Part shown: positions 19,895 through 32,478 of the stretch, in pieces | Position numbering within the stretch: position 1 is the stretch's first letter | How the letters are laid out: every line of letters starts with the position of its first letter | Assembly (NCBI GenBank): GCA_030280995.1 | Contig: JASXTE010000002.1 | Coordinates: 16,808,683 to 16,872,682 of the forward strand | Direction of reading: 5' to 3' | DNA: 64,000 bases | Origin: Hemileia vastatrix | Lineage: Eukaryota > Basidiomycota > Pucciniomycetes > Pucciniales > Zaghouaniaceae | Translations under genes and position numbers: made by a program | Notes under the pieces: model-generated | What the model saw: only the letters and a program-made list of their open reading frames with translations | Told to the model about the DNA's origin: nothing | Database searches by the model: none

Positions 19895-20185
19895 GTTTTT
19901 TTTGTTCATATTTTATTCCAAATTTTTTTTAGAAATTTTTCTTTATAGAATGCATTAAAGCTAATAAATCTGTTGAGGAAATTGACTGCTTAATGAAAAT
20001 TTTTGATGACTAGTTTTTTTTATTTTTTTTGTTCATGTTTCATTCCAAATTTTTTTGAAATTTTCTTGATAAAATGCATCAATGCTAATAAATCTGTTGA
20101 GTAAAATGACTGCTTAATGAAAATATTTGATGACTAGTTTTTTTTTATTTTTTCATTCATATTTCGTTTCAAATTTTTTTCAAGT
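19815..20185 (+). repeat. About 113-bp tandem repeat, three units
   Basis: Each unit repeats GCTAATAAATCTGTTGAG, then a CTTAATGAAA block, GATGACTAG and a T-rich tail ending TTCCAAATTTTTTT. The unit contains the last codons and stop of the accessory-protein ORF plus its 3' flank, so the gene end has been triplicated. Element B has only one copy. Confidence 0.8.
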
Positions 20186-20466
20186 CAAAAAATTTACACA
20201 TCTTATTTGAAAATTTGGCAATACCCCCCGTGAAATTTACTCTGGAAGAAGGTAAGGATTACCAAATTTTCATTTTCATTCATAAGTAATAAAGTAAATC
20301 AATTAAGGGCATCTACCTCTGTGTCTGTAAAGAATAAGTATATAATTGCATTTTACTTGGTCATTACATAATGAATTTCACTGTCCTATATGGTATCTTT
20401 TGCTAATCACTAATTAAAATTACTATTCATCCCTTGAACTCATTCAGTAAAACTCAAATAACTCAC

Positions 20467-21757
20467 ATGCCCTTCAATGTTCTTGATGAATTACTCAATA
20501 TGGAAGAAGAAGACTATGTTATTCCCTATTTATTCAACACTCCAAAATTAAACATACAAAGAGAAAAAAAGTATAATTGAATTGACAATGTATGGAAGGC
20601 CATCAAAGACTAATGAGTGACTACTTTATCCCCAATTGTACATACAACAATATCTTGTTTGAGCAAAATTTCCAGATGAGCAGGGATCTATTCAACAGTA
20701 TCTGTGAGGACCTAAAAAATCACAACCATTTTTGGTAATTGAAAAAGGTAAGTTGTGAAATATTTCAAGATACTAGTCATAGTTTAATTGTCTTACATTT
20801 ACTTAGGATTTCTGTGGCCAAGTAGTTTTGACAAAAGAACAGAAAATTTTGGCTGTTCTACAACAACTATCATATAGTATTTCAGCTAATAGCACTGATG
20901 AGTATGTCTGTATTGGAAAAACTACTTCCCTGAGAGCACTAAAGCACTTCATCAAAGACATAATTAGCTTATATGGAAAGAAATACTTACAAGAAACTAG
21001 TGCTTCTGAATAGAGAATTATATTGAGAGAGTACAAAGAAGGAGGATTCCCAGGATGTCTTGGTTTGATAGATGGGATGAACTGGGTGTGGAAAAACTGC
21101 CCAGCAGCTTTGGAAGGTCAATTTTAAGGAAAAGAAGGCACACCTACAATGATACTTGAAGCTGTGGCTAGCAAGAACATGCATTTTTGGAACTCCTGGA
21201 CTGCTCAATGATATCAATGTCCTCCATAGAAGTAACATATTCAACATATTATTGGCTGTTACTCAAGATGAGGTGCATTTTAAGATAAATAATAATAGAT
21301 ATAAATATTTGTATTACCTGGAAGATGGAATTTATCCTCCATGGACAACACTTGTCAAGACTATACCCCACCCACAAGATGAATCAATTCAATACTTCAC
21401 CAAACTACAAGAAGCTTTACAAAAAGACATTGAGTGTGTCTTTGGAGTATTATGAGCACAATGGGGAATCATTAAACAGCCATGCAGTCTATGGAGAAGA
21501 GATATAGTCAATAAAATAATTACATGTTGAATAAAATTACACAACATGATCGTTGAGTCAAAATCTACAAAAGATCAATTCCTATCCAAAATACACAATA
21601 TATCAAGTCTAGTAGTTGAAAGTCATCATGATCATGCCTTTTTCAACAGTATATCTCATTATATGCAGAAGAGTCAAGATCTACACAACTCTACCATCAA
21701 CTTCCAGCTACAAGAAGATTTAAAAATGCATAACTGGGCAAGTAGGGGTACTGTTAA
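20467..21757 (+). pseudogene. PIF/Harbinger DDE transposase A (plant-transposon-protein type)
   Basis: It begins near ATG 20467 and has an intron ending about TACTTAG 20808. Family blocks in order are DYFIPNCTYNN, then LTKEQKILAVLQQLSYSISA. The first catalytic Asp follows in GGFPGCLGLIDGMNWVWKNC (about 21071), then PTMILEAVASKNMHFW. The second Asp is in GTPGLLNDINVLHRS, then YYLEDGIYPPW. The catalytic Glu is in KDIECVFGVL, then IIKQPCSLW and LHNMIVES. All three acidic residues survive, but in-frame stops and a shift near 21180 break the ORF. The C-terminus is cut at 21757 by the CACTA insertion. Confidence 0.82.
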
Positions 21758-22609
21758 CACCACACAGTATGAGGGGTGGAATTTCTAGCAAATCCAAAAC
21801 CTTGATCCCTAATTTATATCTAATTAAGCACACATTGAGGCAGTGATGAAAAAATCATGAAGAAATAGTGAATTTAGTTTGAAAACACCTTGTGACTAAT
21901 TTGAACCTCCATCAAACCACAGTTAATTAATAGTTAAAAGATAATTATACTTGAACTCAAGGATTTTTTGAAGGGATAAAAAAATAAATGAGCCCCACTA
22001 TCAAACAGCCTTGTGGCTTCATAAGATTTCAAAAAATCATAAATTTTTTCATTTTTTGAATCTAATGAAACTCTCAGATAATTTGAATTACAAGAGATTT
22101 CACAAAAATTTATAGGGTATTCACCCTATGAATATATAGATATAACATCCAATATTCTAAGAAATCATTCATTGAAAAATATTTATTGAATTTCTATATT
22201 TCATCAAATTTTTATCAGTAAAAATTGAGAAAAAACACTTTTTCTCATTATATCAATCAATATTATTAGTTATTTATCCATTTTCAAAAAATTTTTGGAA
22301 GTTGAAACACTCTTTAAAATGATTTAACATTAAATTTAGTCAATAGAACAATTTGTAAGATTGATTTACATCCCATCTTTTTATAAGTTAAAACAGGAAA
22401 TGAGACCAATTTTATTTTAAATATAACTTATCATGATCTCCATTATAGCAAAAGAATAAAAAATCCAATTTTTTTGAGAATAAAATCTATGGTCAATAAA
22501 TATTGAAAAATATTTTTAATTTTTTTTGAGATGTTTCATGCCATAATAATTTCCAAGTCTTATAATATATTATATAATTTTTGTGCTTACATTGTTTCAA
22601 AATAGTCCT

Positions 22610-23380
22610 TACAAGTACCTTACTCCTCAAATGTCACACCTCATTATTCTCCCATCTTAAATTTTCTCCCTCTTACATCTTATTTAAGTCTACCAAGAAC
22701 TCTCCCATCCCAAACCCTTATTCCCCCTTCTCTGACCCTTATCATCCCATTACACCCCTCCTAACTTATTTTTTTCCTCTTAACACCCTATTTAGTCCCC
22801 TCTCCACTACTTTCCACCCCAAATTTCTTGATATCACTCCTTTTTCTCTCTTCAAACCCCTTTTACTCTATAGGCAGAAAAGAGGGTGATTTGGAAAACC
22901 ATAGGGGTCGGATGAAAATTGAAAGGGTGGATTGGGGTGGAGCAGGGAACTTCTGGGGTGAAGAGTGAAAAAATGGGGGTTGAAAGCAAAAGAATTTAAA
23001 TTAGTTGTAAAAGGAGTGAAGTGGAGTTGAAGAAAAAATAGATAGGGTGAGGTTGAAAGGGGTGGGGTAGGGTAGGGAGAGGCAAGAAAGGAGTGGTGAG
23101 GGATGAGGATGAAAGAAAAAGGGGTGGAGTTTTGTTAAAAGTGAAAAATAAGTGGAGGGGAATAGTGATGAGGGCTTAAACTTAGATATTGAAGCTTAGA
23201 GGGTGTAACAAATGTATCAGGAGGGCAATGACAGGGTGGGAGTGGTACTAGAGTTAAAAGAAATGAAAAGGTAGAAAAAGTTGTGCGGAGAGATTGAGAG
23301 CTTGTTGTTTTAGGTAGAAAAAAAGTTAGAGTGTACTCTATTCTTTGGGAAAACATCAGAGTCCACTCCCTCAATCTACA
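22610..23380. repeat. Pyrimidine-to-purine strand-switch block in the CACTA element
   Basis: The + strand is C/T-rich from 22610 to about 22870, then turns G/A-rich to about 23310. It closes with a CTTTGGG...CAGAGTCCACTCC motif. The same layout recurs at 51830-52560 and, in half, at 62950-63270. The ORFs read through it are low-complexity shadows. Confidence 0.75.
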
Positions 23381-23811
23381 GCTCTACTCTGCCAATATGA
23401 AAAATGATTAATAATTATCTTTTATTGATATTTTTGAACTTAAACCTATAGTTTATACATCTTTGTGTTATATTTTTGATTTGCAATGCACTTTAAGACT
23501 AAGAATGTAATATAATATAATAATTGGTAACAAAATACTATTTTGCTTTTTTAAACAAGAATTGAAAGTATTCTTCTGATAACTATACATGATATTGATA
23601 AATAATATAAAAGGAAAATTGTAGTAAAAAGCTGAAAACTAAAACAAAACATTTAAAGAAATTTTAAACTATTGAAATTATGTATTTTACAAGTTTATTG
23701 TATTTATTTTTAAATGTAATAGTAAAGTATGTAGGTTAGATTAAAAAAATCTTTGAATTAAAATAAATAATTCAAGTAAAGTTTGAAGAAAAGATCTATC
23801 TACATATATAA

Positions 23812-24870
23812 CTGTTAGCCAGCCTATCTCAGGAGCCCAGTAAATTATATGATAAATTACTGGAATATTTAAGGGAATAATGCTATACATTTTATGTAGT
23901 TACAATAAAAAATCTTATTGAATAAAATTATATTTTATAAGTAAAATAGTTTTATATTAAGAAAATTTTTATTACATATAAAATATTATATTCTATAATA
24001 TCATGGCACATTTTGCATGTATTATAAATCAATAAATTAACTATTTAATATTATATGATAAGTATAAAATACAACTTATAATGTAATTACAAATTGAATA
24101 ATAAAATTTATATAAACTAAAATACAACTTATCATATAATATTATCAATAAATATTGGGCGCTTCCTTGACCCTTAATTGTGTCATTAAAATTACTAAAT
24201 TAAGTAAAATACTTATTAAATATGATAAATTGTACTTCTCATTCTAAATAGGTTATTTTCTTAATTTAATTAGCTGTTTCAATTAAATTAATAATTTAAT
24301 TACTTGAAACGGGTAAAATGATTAATTTAATTTTCTTTATACTGAATTAAAAAGCATGAAAATAATTCCTTTTGTTTTAATTAAACCTTTTCAGTTATTT
24401 TTATTTCCTGTTTTAGATTTTCTTTCTCATAGTTCTCATTTTTTCATACTCACGTAGTAATTCATTATATTAATTAATTTTTTTTGAACTTTATGGTGGG
24501 AAATTAATTGCTTAATCATGGGTTTGATTCATTGTTCTAATTTTGTATATTTTTTAATTAAATTCTTTTAATCATTTGTTTCACATTACCTTACTCTTTT
24601 TTAAATACTATTGAACCGTTCCAGAAGGTCTTCTTTCCTATAAAAGAGCCTTGGAAACCTCTCTAGTAATCATCACTTATTTCACTCATACTTTATTATA
24701 TTTTTAAATATCATACAAATTATTAGTTTTATTAGTCTTAAAATTCTAATTTAAATCTTATATAATTTCAAGGTTTCCATAAGACTATTAATAAAAATAA
24801 TTGATTGCCGCGCATTGATATATAACTTATTAATAATATTATATATCACTTAAAACTACTTTAGTGTCAT
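23812..24870 (+). repeat. LTR-like repeat 1 with TATA box, nested in the CACTA element
   Basis: It begins TGTTAGCCAGCCTATCTCAG and contains CTATAAAAGAGCC near 24640, with TTGGGCGCTT at about 24155. It matches 56640-57861 through the same landmarks, so it is a dispersed repeat, probably a solo LTR. The right end is not fixed. Confidence 0.5.
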
Positions 24871-26627
24871 TGTATTACTCTCCACTAACTCAATTAAATT
24901 CCATCTCTCATTTATTATTACAATACTTTCCTTTATTTTCCTCTTCTATTTCCTCTTTTATCCCTCTTTTCCTTCATCTTCTAGACAACCCGCTGATAAT
25001 AAACATTTAGCTTCATTTCTTGTTTTGTGATTACTATATATAACTGGATAATAGACTTTAATAACTGCAAATTCAAGAAATTTTAATACTTTATCTGCCT
25101 CAATATATTTACAATAATATATTCAGTGACAGAAAAAAATTTATGAGTCCTCTCTTTTACTAATTTTTTTCATTGAAATGAAAATATACATTTTGAAAAA
25201 AAATCATTTATCAATTTTTTTGTGGAACTTAGATTGAACTCTCAATGCAATCCTTTTTCCAAGTGTGGTTTAAGCTAAGTTAAGCCATAAGAGAAATTTA
25301 TATTTTTTTAGAATTTATATTAAGTATTTTTAAATATAAAAATAATTATATTTTTGTATCAATATCTTTTTATTGAATACTTTGAAGTTATGAAAATAAG
25401 TAAAAATTAAAAATAATTTTTTTTAAATATCATATTAAATATAGTTTTAAGTTGATTATATATTATTATGATATGAGTTCTTTCCATATGACAGATTAGG
25501 AAACTAACTAAAAATAAATTTTATACTACTATATTATATAAAAAAGGTATCAGCTCTTTTGCTTAGATTTAAAGTACTTACAATTTTTTTTGCTTTAGGT
25601 ACACATCATTAAGACTCTTCAGAGAATCATATTAGTTTTTTAGACTTATTTTTGTAAGTTGAAGGGAAGCCTCACAGGATAAAATTGGTGGTTTAAAAAA
25701 AAATAAGTAAACATCTTTTAAATCAATATATATTTTTATAAAAAGTCAGATTTTAAAATTTATTTTCTGTTTTAAATATTTAATGAAGATTCGAAATAAT
25801 TCTATTTACATTAATTTGTATAACCATATACTCATTCCTTTATTTCTTTGTGATGAGGCCGATTTTAAAAAGATTTATAAATTCTTCTTTTTAAATGAAG
25901 TATCAAAGGGATTGTTTTTCATACACTTAGAAATCGAATAGAAACATCATGTGAGATCTACCAATCAGCATGTATATCATTACTGCAATAAATCATTGAT
26001 AAATTCTGAACCCATATATTTAATCTTAGAATTGTGTGCAAGTGTTCAGTTGTGAATTAATCCTATCAAAACAATTATTCTAAACACCAAAAAAGTGTAC
26101 CTGCAACATTTCACTTAATTTATTTTTCAACATCATAGAATTAAAATATTATTTCTATTCATTTTAAATATGGAATAATATTATTTTTAATCAAAATATG
26201 ATTTCCTTTAGAGCTGCTTTGCTACATGAGCCCAATATAAAGTACCTATTGTGTCTTTTTTACAAAATAAATATCATATAATAGTTTTTCAATTTGAGAC
26301 TGATAGAATTATGAACAGTACCACTTCTACCAATTTAATTCAGTTCTTGAACAATAATAAAATCAAAATTTTCACCAGAAGCACATTTTTTAAAATGAGA
26401 ACACTTTGAAAAATATATGGTGCTTATTCCCAAGTTGAAACTGAAATTATCCCACAATACAGCATTGAAGCAAAATCAAGCACTAAAATTAAAGTTTAAA
26501 TAAATTTATACTACTTTATTTTTATTATCTTTAAATTTTTTCATCTAGCTTGAATTTCAGATTTCATATGGAAACTTTACTGAATAGTGATTAATTATTT
26601 TAACTCATGAGATTACTCTACCAAATA

Positions 26628-28332
26628 GGGGGTATCAAAGTTAGAAATCTTCCATTTCAAAATACCTCTTTTTTCTACCAAATCAACCCTGATTATTTTT
26701 TAAAATATGCCATCTTGTGCACCTAAAACATCTTTTTACATAAAATTAATGTCAAGTTTGTGGCTTTCTTTTTGTGTTGTTAAATGCCTTTTGAATAATG
26801 TCAGCCTGTATATCTCCAGGACTGAGTAAAAAGTGCTTATAGGTTATGTTAAACACATGAAATATACATGGGAACAATAAATAAGAGTACACAAATAGTA
26901 TACATAAGTAAAATTATGATAATACACAAAAAATGCCATTATAACACCTTATATACACGCATATATCCACCTTTTATAGGTCTTATGTACTTAATATTAA
27001 GTTGGAATATGTTAGGGTAATCTTAAGAACCTTAAGTATAAGGCTACATAATTTTTAAGTACACTTAAAGCTGTTATATTCATTGTTTTATGCAAAAAAC
27101 AAGAAATGTGCTTTATTTCACTAAAAAGTTGACTATATGCGCTATAAAATTGAGAATATCAAAATTGCGCTTTGACAGATCAATTGGGCTCATTTAGAAC
27201 TATTGATTTGGCTATTTAAATGCATAAAAATAACACTTTTCAAATTTGGTGTTTTTTATGCCAGAAATGGCTTCTGTGTACTGGCCACATACTGCCTGCT
27301 TTTTTCCCGTGTGAATAGCTTCATTTTTAGCAAAGTTAGCTTTTTCACACTATAATTACCCCACATTCTACGCCCACTGTGGGGAAACACACTAAAATAG
27401 GCGACAGGCGCTTATTTAGTGTCCTAGCTTAATTAATAATGCATTGACCTTGTTTATATGCACTAATTTCATTAATAACCTCACTCTTGGCACTTTATTT
27501 CATCACCACGCTTAAATTCGCCTAATTTTAGTCAAGGATTTACCCGTGCAAGCGCCTGCCAAGAACTGCATGTAGTTACCCCACATCTCATGCTCTTTTT
27601 TAAGTTTTTGGGTGGTTTCTCAGTCAATTTTGGTTATTTTTGAATGGGAATTTCACTTAGTATAATGTCAGGATTAGCCACATTATTTCTACAGTAAATT
27701 CCCCTTATTATTAAGCTATTATTAACCTTAAAAAGTCTCCTTTAGTCTTTAATATTATTGTTTTATACGCATATACTCTCTTTTTGTCTTTTTCTTTAAT
27801 TTTGATGGATTTTCCTTATTATTACAGTATTTTGGCGGTTGTTACTTGTTTAATTATGTCATGGGTCACTGGGGATGTTGATGGGAAGGTCTATTAGTTG
27901 TTTGGAGGCGTCATTAACTGTGTATTGGATGGTATATCAAGGGATTTATTGGGGAACTCAGTGTGTATAAAAGGAGGAGATTTTTGGGTCTTGTTTCTAC
28001 ATTCTTTATCATTTACAATTTACACAATATAACCAAACCAATTACAATACATATCAATTAGTACTTTCATAAGACTTTTGAATAGTATCTGAATTATAAA
28101 AATCTACTTTTCTACCAACTACAAAGATTGTAAGCCATATATAAAATTAGTGAGAATTATATTACTGAGACCTTTAATTTTGATTAAATTTTACAACTTA
28201 GTGGATTAGTACTACAGTATTCATATAGGACCATTAAAATCTTCTAGACAACTGACTATTCAAGCTAGTTCTCGTCCTTGTACTTGACCTTAGCCTGACA
28301 AATAATTTCAAATTTCCTACTTTGATACCCCC
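26628..28332. mobile_element. TIR element (1.7 kb) with TA duplication
   Basis: The ends GGGGGTATCAAAGTTAGAAA and the complement of GGGGGTATCAAAGTAGGAAA are inverted and flanked by TA. A 198-bp relative lies at 57079-57276. The interior is non-coding. It includes an LTR-like stretch with TATAAAAGG at about 27967 and a terminal CCTGACA near 28300, so it may itself hold a solo LTR. Confidence 0.75.
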
Positions 28333-29271
28333 TAATAGCCATATTTACTTGGAATTTTGATGAAATACATCATGAAAAGTTCCAGAATATCATATATGTA
28401 TTATATTGAATAACTGTATATTGCAAAATTCTTAGTAGTTGAATATTCAATAAAACAAAAAAAGAGCAAAAATATATTTCCTTTTAATTTTAATCATCTT
28501 CTTGTATATAAAAATGTAAAACATTTGATTAAAATCCACTGGTATAAGAATTATACTTCTTTCTAAACATATAATTAAACAATTTATTAATTATTAGTGC
28601 TTAGTGTAAAGAAGATATGAGAGGACTTCATTGAAACAGAAATTAGGAAAACATATTGATATCTTTTATTTTTTTAATTATGAGTCTTTTCACAGTATTC
28701 TAGAATAAAATACTTGAGAATTTCAATGGTTCAATAGGTTTTTTAAATTAATCCATTGAAGTGAAAATAATTATATTGCATAATCAGAAATAATAATAAT
28801 AAAAATCAGGTAATATGGATTAAATTAAAAAATGAAAGCTTCAAGTTCTTGGTCAAAAGAAGTTATCAATAAAACTAAACACTGATCTAAGTATCAATTT
28901 TTTTAAAAACAAACTAATAAAATCATTAGAGAGGTTAAAAGTGATGCTTTTTAAATAAATAGTATAATTTTCAGTATTTTTAATGATCAAGTGAAATTCA
29001 AAATAAAAATTAAATTGTGTTTTATAAAAAAAATTCTGTGAAAGGATCAGATTATTAATCTACCCTTGTTATTATTTCTATAAATTATTCATTAAACTTT
29101 CACTATTATTCCAGCACAGACTCATCCATTATTAGTTAAGAGCTCAAGATGAGATCAAAGTAAAGTTCAGTATCAGTTCATTATAAGTTCAGTCTGAGCT
29201 CCATATGAGTTCCATCTAAGTTCAATTTGAATAATTGCTAGCAAGTCGACCCCTATATATTGTGTGGTTAA

Positions 29272-29830
29272 ATGAAGAGTAAATAAAAATAATTTTCTTT
29301 AAATAAAAAAACCACAGAATATGTCTAGTTGAAAAATTATTGTACCTTTATTTTTATTAAGTCCTATGGGTTCTTCCATTAAAAAACATGAGCAAATATT
29401 ATTAAAACCCAAAAACAATTTATTATATATAATTAAAACATAGACGTTTAAAAACTTTACTTAAAACTTCTTTCCAATAAACAAAAATGAATAAAATTAA
29501 TGCATAACTTAAAATTTTTTTAAGGGTCTATTATTGTGCAATTTATTTGAAAAAGAGATTTGGTAATTAATAAATTTATAATTCATAGGTATAAATAGGA
29601 CATTGGGACACACAATAATGTAAGTATTTTTCAATTGGGTTCTTGTTATAATATAAAACTAATAGTATCAGTAGCAAATAAAAATTTTAAAATTCATAGG
29701 CAGAAAAGAGACATTGGCAAAAATATTGTTTGTAAAAATTTTGAAATTTGGCTGTTGTTATATAATATATATAGTATAACATAATTAATAATAATATAGT
29801 ATATATAGTTATTATTAGTATAATATATAT
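29272..29830. other. AT-rich remainder, probably the 3' end of Harbinger-like element A
   Basis: Sequence resuming after the CACTA target duplication. The transposase frame reaches a TGA at once. The rest is AT-rich with no gene or matching terminal repeat that I can place. The ORFs near 29690-29900 are shadows. Confidence 0.35.
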
Positions 29831-29832
29831 AA

Positions 29833-31480
29833 TAGGGGGTCTTACACATTTCCAAATACACCACAAAAACACACCACAAAAAAGGCACCAAACCCACCAT
29901 CAAAAATAAAATACACCTGCCCTGGACAGATGTATTTCAACAGCATATTTGTTCCCAAACACATCTTCTTTTTACTGGTCAAAAAAGTTCTCAAAACGCT
30001 TCCCTTCATCATCATGATTATTCAGCACTAGGTAAAAAGATGCCAACACTAGTTACAAAAGCGCCAACACCTAGATTTTCTTACACCTAATCCTTAAGAG
30101 CTTATTCATATTAGAAAGGTATATGACTTACCAGAAATTTATCAATCCAATAATCATACACTTACCCTTAATCTTTACCACTGTTCACTAACATAACATT
30201 CTGCTTTCAGTCTGCCATCAATTTGAGATCACTGCTGCAGCTGTAGCTCTTGATCTAATGGTTAAATCTGATACCGCTTCTGATTCAGAACTTGACTTTA
30301 CTTTTATGTGCAACATGTTGGAGAACCACTACTTATTTGCTATAAAACCTTCCATAAAAAATCAACCTTAATATCACCTTGATATTTTCTCCAATGTTCC
30401 TGAAGCTAGCTTTCAACAGATGTTTTGTACAACTTTTCCAGGCTTCCTTAGTTTACTTGAATTGATTCATGATTATTACATTTTCAAAAATAGCTCTCAT
30501 TTTCCTCAAATATATTCAGTTATTCAAATATCTGTGGCACTTTTCCGTTTTGGCTCAAATAGTAATGGTGCAGCATTTACCCATCTTGAAACCTCTTCCA
30601 GCTTAGTCAAGGAGCCGCTCAACTTTATACAAAGCAAGTCATAACTGCAAATACTTCTCTTTAAGCTCAACTTCTGAAATGGCCCAATAAATAAGAAAAG
30701 TTGGGGAACTCTCTGGTGATTCAAAAAGAAGGTTTTCCTGGATGAATTGGTTTTGTTGATGGTACCACCATACCCTTGAGTCAAAAACCTGCCAGAGATG
30801 AAATAGCTATTTTGATCACTAAAAAAGTGATATTTTTTTATTTTAAAGTTTCAAACAAATCTCATTAATCTTTTGCTTTTTTTAGGTACTCAATAGCTCT
30901 TCAATTGGTTTGTGATATTAACAAGAAATTCATTGATTTTCATGCTAGATTCCCTGGTGCTCGCCACAATTCCTCTGTAATACAGCAAATGAATATTTTT
31001 CAACATTCTCAATATTTTTTTGATGAAAATCAATATCTTTTAGCAGACTCTGCTTACTCAAATGGTGTTTATTTCATCCCTGCTTTTTTTGGGACTGGTG
31101 ATGAAGAAAGTGAAAAATCAAGTTTCAATACTCATCTAGCAAAATCTTGTGTTAGGATTGAGCATGCAATAGGGTTACTAAAAGGCCAATTTGCTTCTCT
31201 GCAAGGACTAAGGACTCCACTCCATAAAAAAAGAAATTATGGTTACTGTAGAATAGATTACTGCTTGTCTTATATTACACAATATTCTTTCTAACTTAAA
31301 AGATGGATGGAATGAGCTTTATGAAGATGAGATTCCTGATCCACATCCACCAATAGAAACTAGCAGTGCTTCATCATCTCAACCCAGTTATATGTGTGAT
31401 AAAATACTACCAATCACCCTTTCTCACTTTGAGGCTCTAGCTTAACTGATTTAAAATTTTTTTTTTTGTGTAATAATTTT
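29833..31480 (+). mobile_element. Harbinger-type element C
   Basis: The left edge reads TA then GGGGGTCTTACACATTTCC, a plausible terminal repeat, and leads into a DDE transposase remnant. I did not find the inverted partner on the right, so the right boundary is set just past the coding homology. Confidence 0.5.
30196..31445 (+). pseudogene. Harbinger transposase-like protein (DDE_Tnp_4 type), catalytic Asp lost
   Basis: The N-terminal helix region includes FQQMFCTTFPGFLSLLELI and QISVALFRFGSNSNGAA. The catalytic core runs IGFVDGTTIPLSQKP (first Asp), VCDINKKFIDFHARFPG, then GARHNSSVI. This last is where the family has an Asp (usually DS), read as Asn here (30968-30970). YLLADSAYSNGVYFIPAF and VRIEHAIGLLKGQF (Glu) follow. 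Several stops and two shifts occur between 30640 and 30905, part of which may be an intron (about 30823-30884, GT to TTTTTTAG). This is a different transposase lineage from the one at 20467. It encodes no active enzyme. Confidence 0.8.
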
Positions 31481-31679
31481 TGCCAATGAAGCTCCCCAGT
31501 TTCTCAGTTTCATTTGTTTTGGTTCAGCTCACAGACTTGAAATGGCATAATATTTCTAAGATTCTGTCTCACTAAAATATTTCATGTTCTATTCATCACT
31601 AAATTCCATCATTCATTGTTGGTTCTGATACTTCTCACTTTTCAGAACTCAAAGTAAGTCACTTTCTCATTTTTTTCAA

Positions 31680-32440
31680 ATTTAATTGCTAATTGAAATG
31701 TCTTTTTTTATGTCTCTTTTTTTGTTTATTTTTTATCATCTTTTTGGTTTTGATTGCTGATTTATCTCTTCTTATTTCCCCCTTTTTCTCGTTCTCTATC
31801 ATTTTCATTCTTGATTTATTGACTTTTTGGTGTTTTTTGGGCATTTTTTTGGAATTTTCACTTTTTTGGCCTTTTTCTTTGCTAAATTGTGTTGGAATCA
31901 TTTGGAAACAAATCAGAAATGTTTTCCAATTAATTTACACTTAATTTGAGGTGTTTTTGGCCCGTTTTTGGTATTTTATTTTGTTAAACCCTTCAAGAAA
32001 ATTTTTTCATGCATTTCTCAGTAAATTATAGGTGTTTTTGGGCTATTTTAGGTCTAACTTTTCACTAAATCAATTTTGAAAAACTTTGAAACTGTCAGAA
32101 ACCATTTGGAAACATTTATAAAGCATTTTAAAGTACTTTTAAGTCATTTTGGCACTTTTTTGCACAATTTTTGGTACTTTTTTTGGCACATTTTGCCACT
32201 TTTCTAAAAACCCTTTGGCACTTTCCCAGAAATTTTTGAGGAAATCTCAGGGGAATTTAAGGACATATTTTTGAAAACCTTGGGAACACTTTTTGAGTAC
32301 TTTTGGAATTTTTTTTTTTCAAATTTTGGGACTTTTATGTTGAACTTTTGGGACTATTTTTTGGCAATTTTTGGGACTATTTCTTTCAGGTAGTTTGAGG
32401 AGAGCTTTTTAGGTAAGTTTCATCCAATTTTATTTATTTT
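31680..32440 (+). repeat. T/G-skewed low-complexity region (TTTTTGG-type)
   Basis: About 760 bases in which the + strand is dominated by T runs with embedded TTTTTGG, TTTTTGGCAC and TTTTGGGAC. It lies directly upstream of the Tet-like pseudogene. The ORFs in it are biased shadows. Confidence 0.7.
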
Positions 32441-32478
32441 TTTCCATTAGATTGATATATTTCTTTTTTTTAGAAAAA

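Larger units (their letters stand above)
18854..21757 (+). mobile_element. PIF/Harbinger-like element A, coding part
   Basis: This continues the element from 9900-10148. It carries two gene remnants in the same direction: an accessory DNA-binding-type protein (18907-19894) and a DDE transposase (20467-21757). This two-gene layout is typical of PIF/Harbinger elements. It is cut by a CACTA element at 21758 and continues for an unknown distance after 29268. Confidence 0.75.
21758..29268. mobile_element. Long CACTA-type element (7.5 kb, non-coding, TSD TAA)
   Basis: The left end CACCACACAGTATGAGGGG and right end CCCCTATATATTGTGTGGT are inverted; TAA flanks both (21755-21757, 29269-29271). The right end lacks the final G. 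The degraded GGACTTGCTAGCAAGTCC palindrome is seen as TTCTAGCAAATCC (left) and TTGCTAGCAAGTC (right). Subterminal GTTCAGTCTGA repeats lie at 29160-29225. The interior is AT-rich with no transposase. It shares blocks with the element at 50970-55929, for example at 25130 and 53105. It also holds a pyrimidine/purine switch, an LTR-like repeat and a TIR element. Confidence 0.82.

Noticed and set aside
22581..23374. ORFs of about 80-100 codons in the C-rich and G-rich blocks
   Set aside because: Composition shadows: skewed pyrimidine or purine strands rarely contain stops.
31689..31944. ORFs on both strands in the T-rich tract
   Set aside because: Low-complexity Phe- or Lys-rich readings of T runs.
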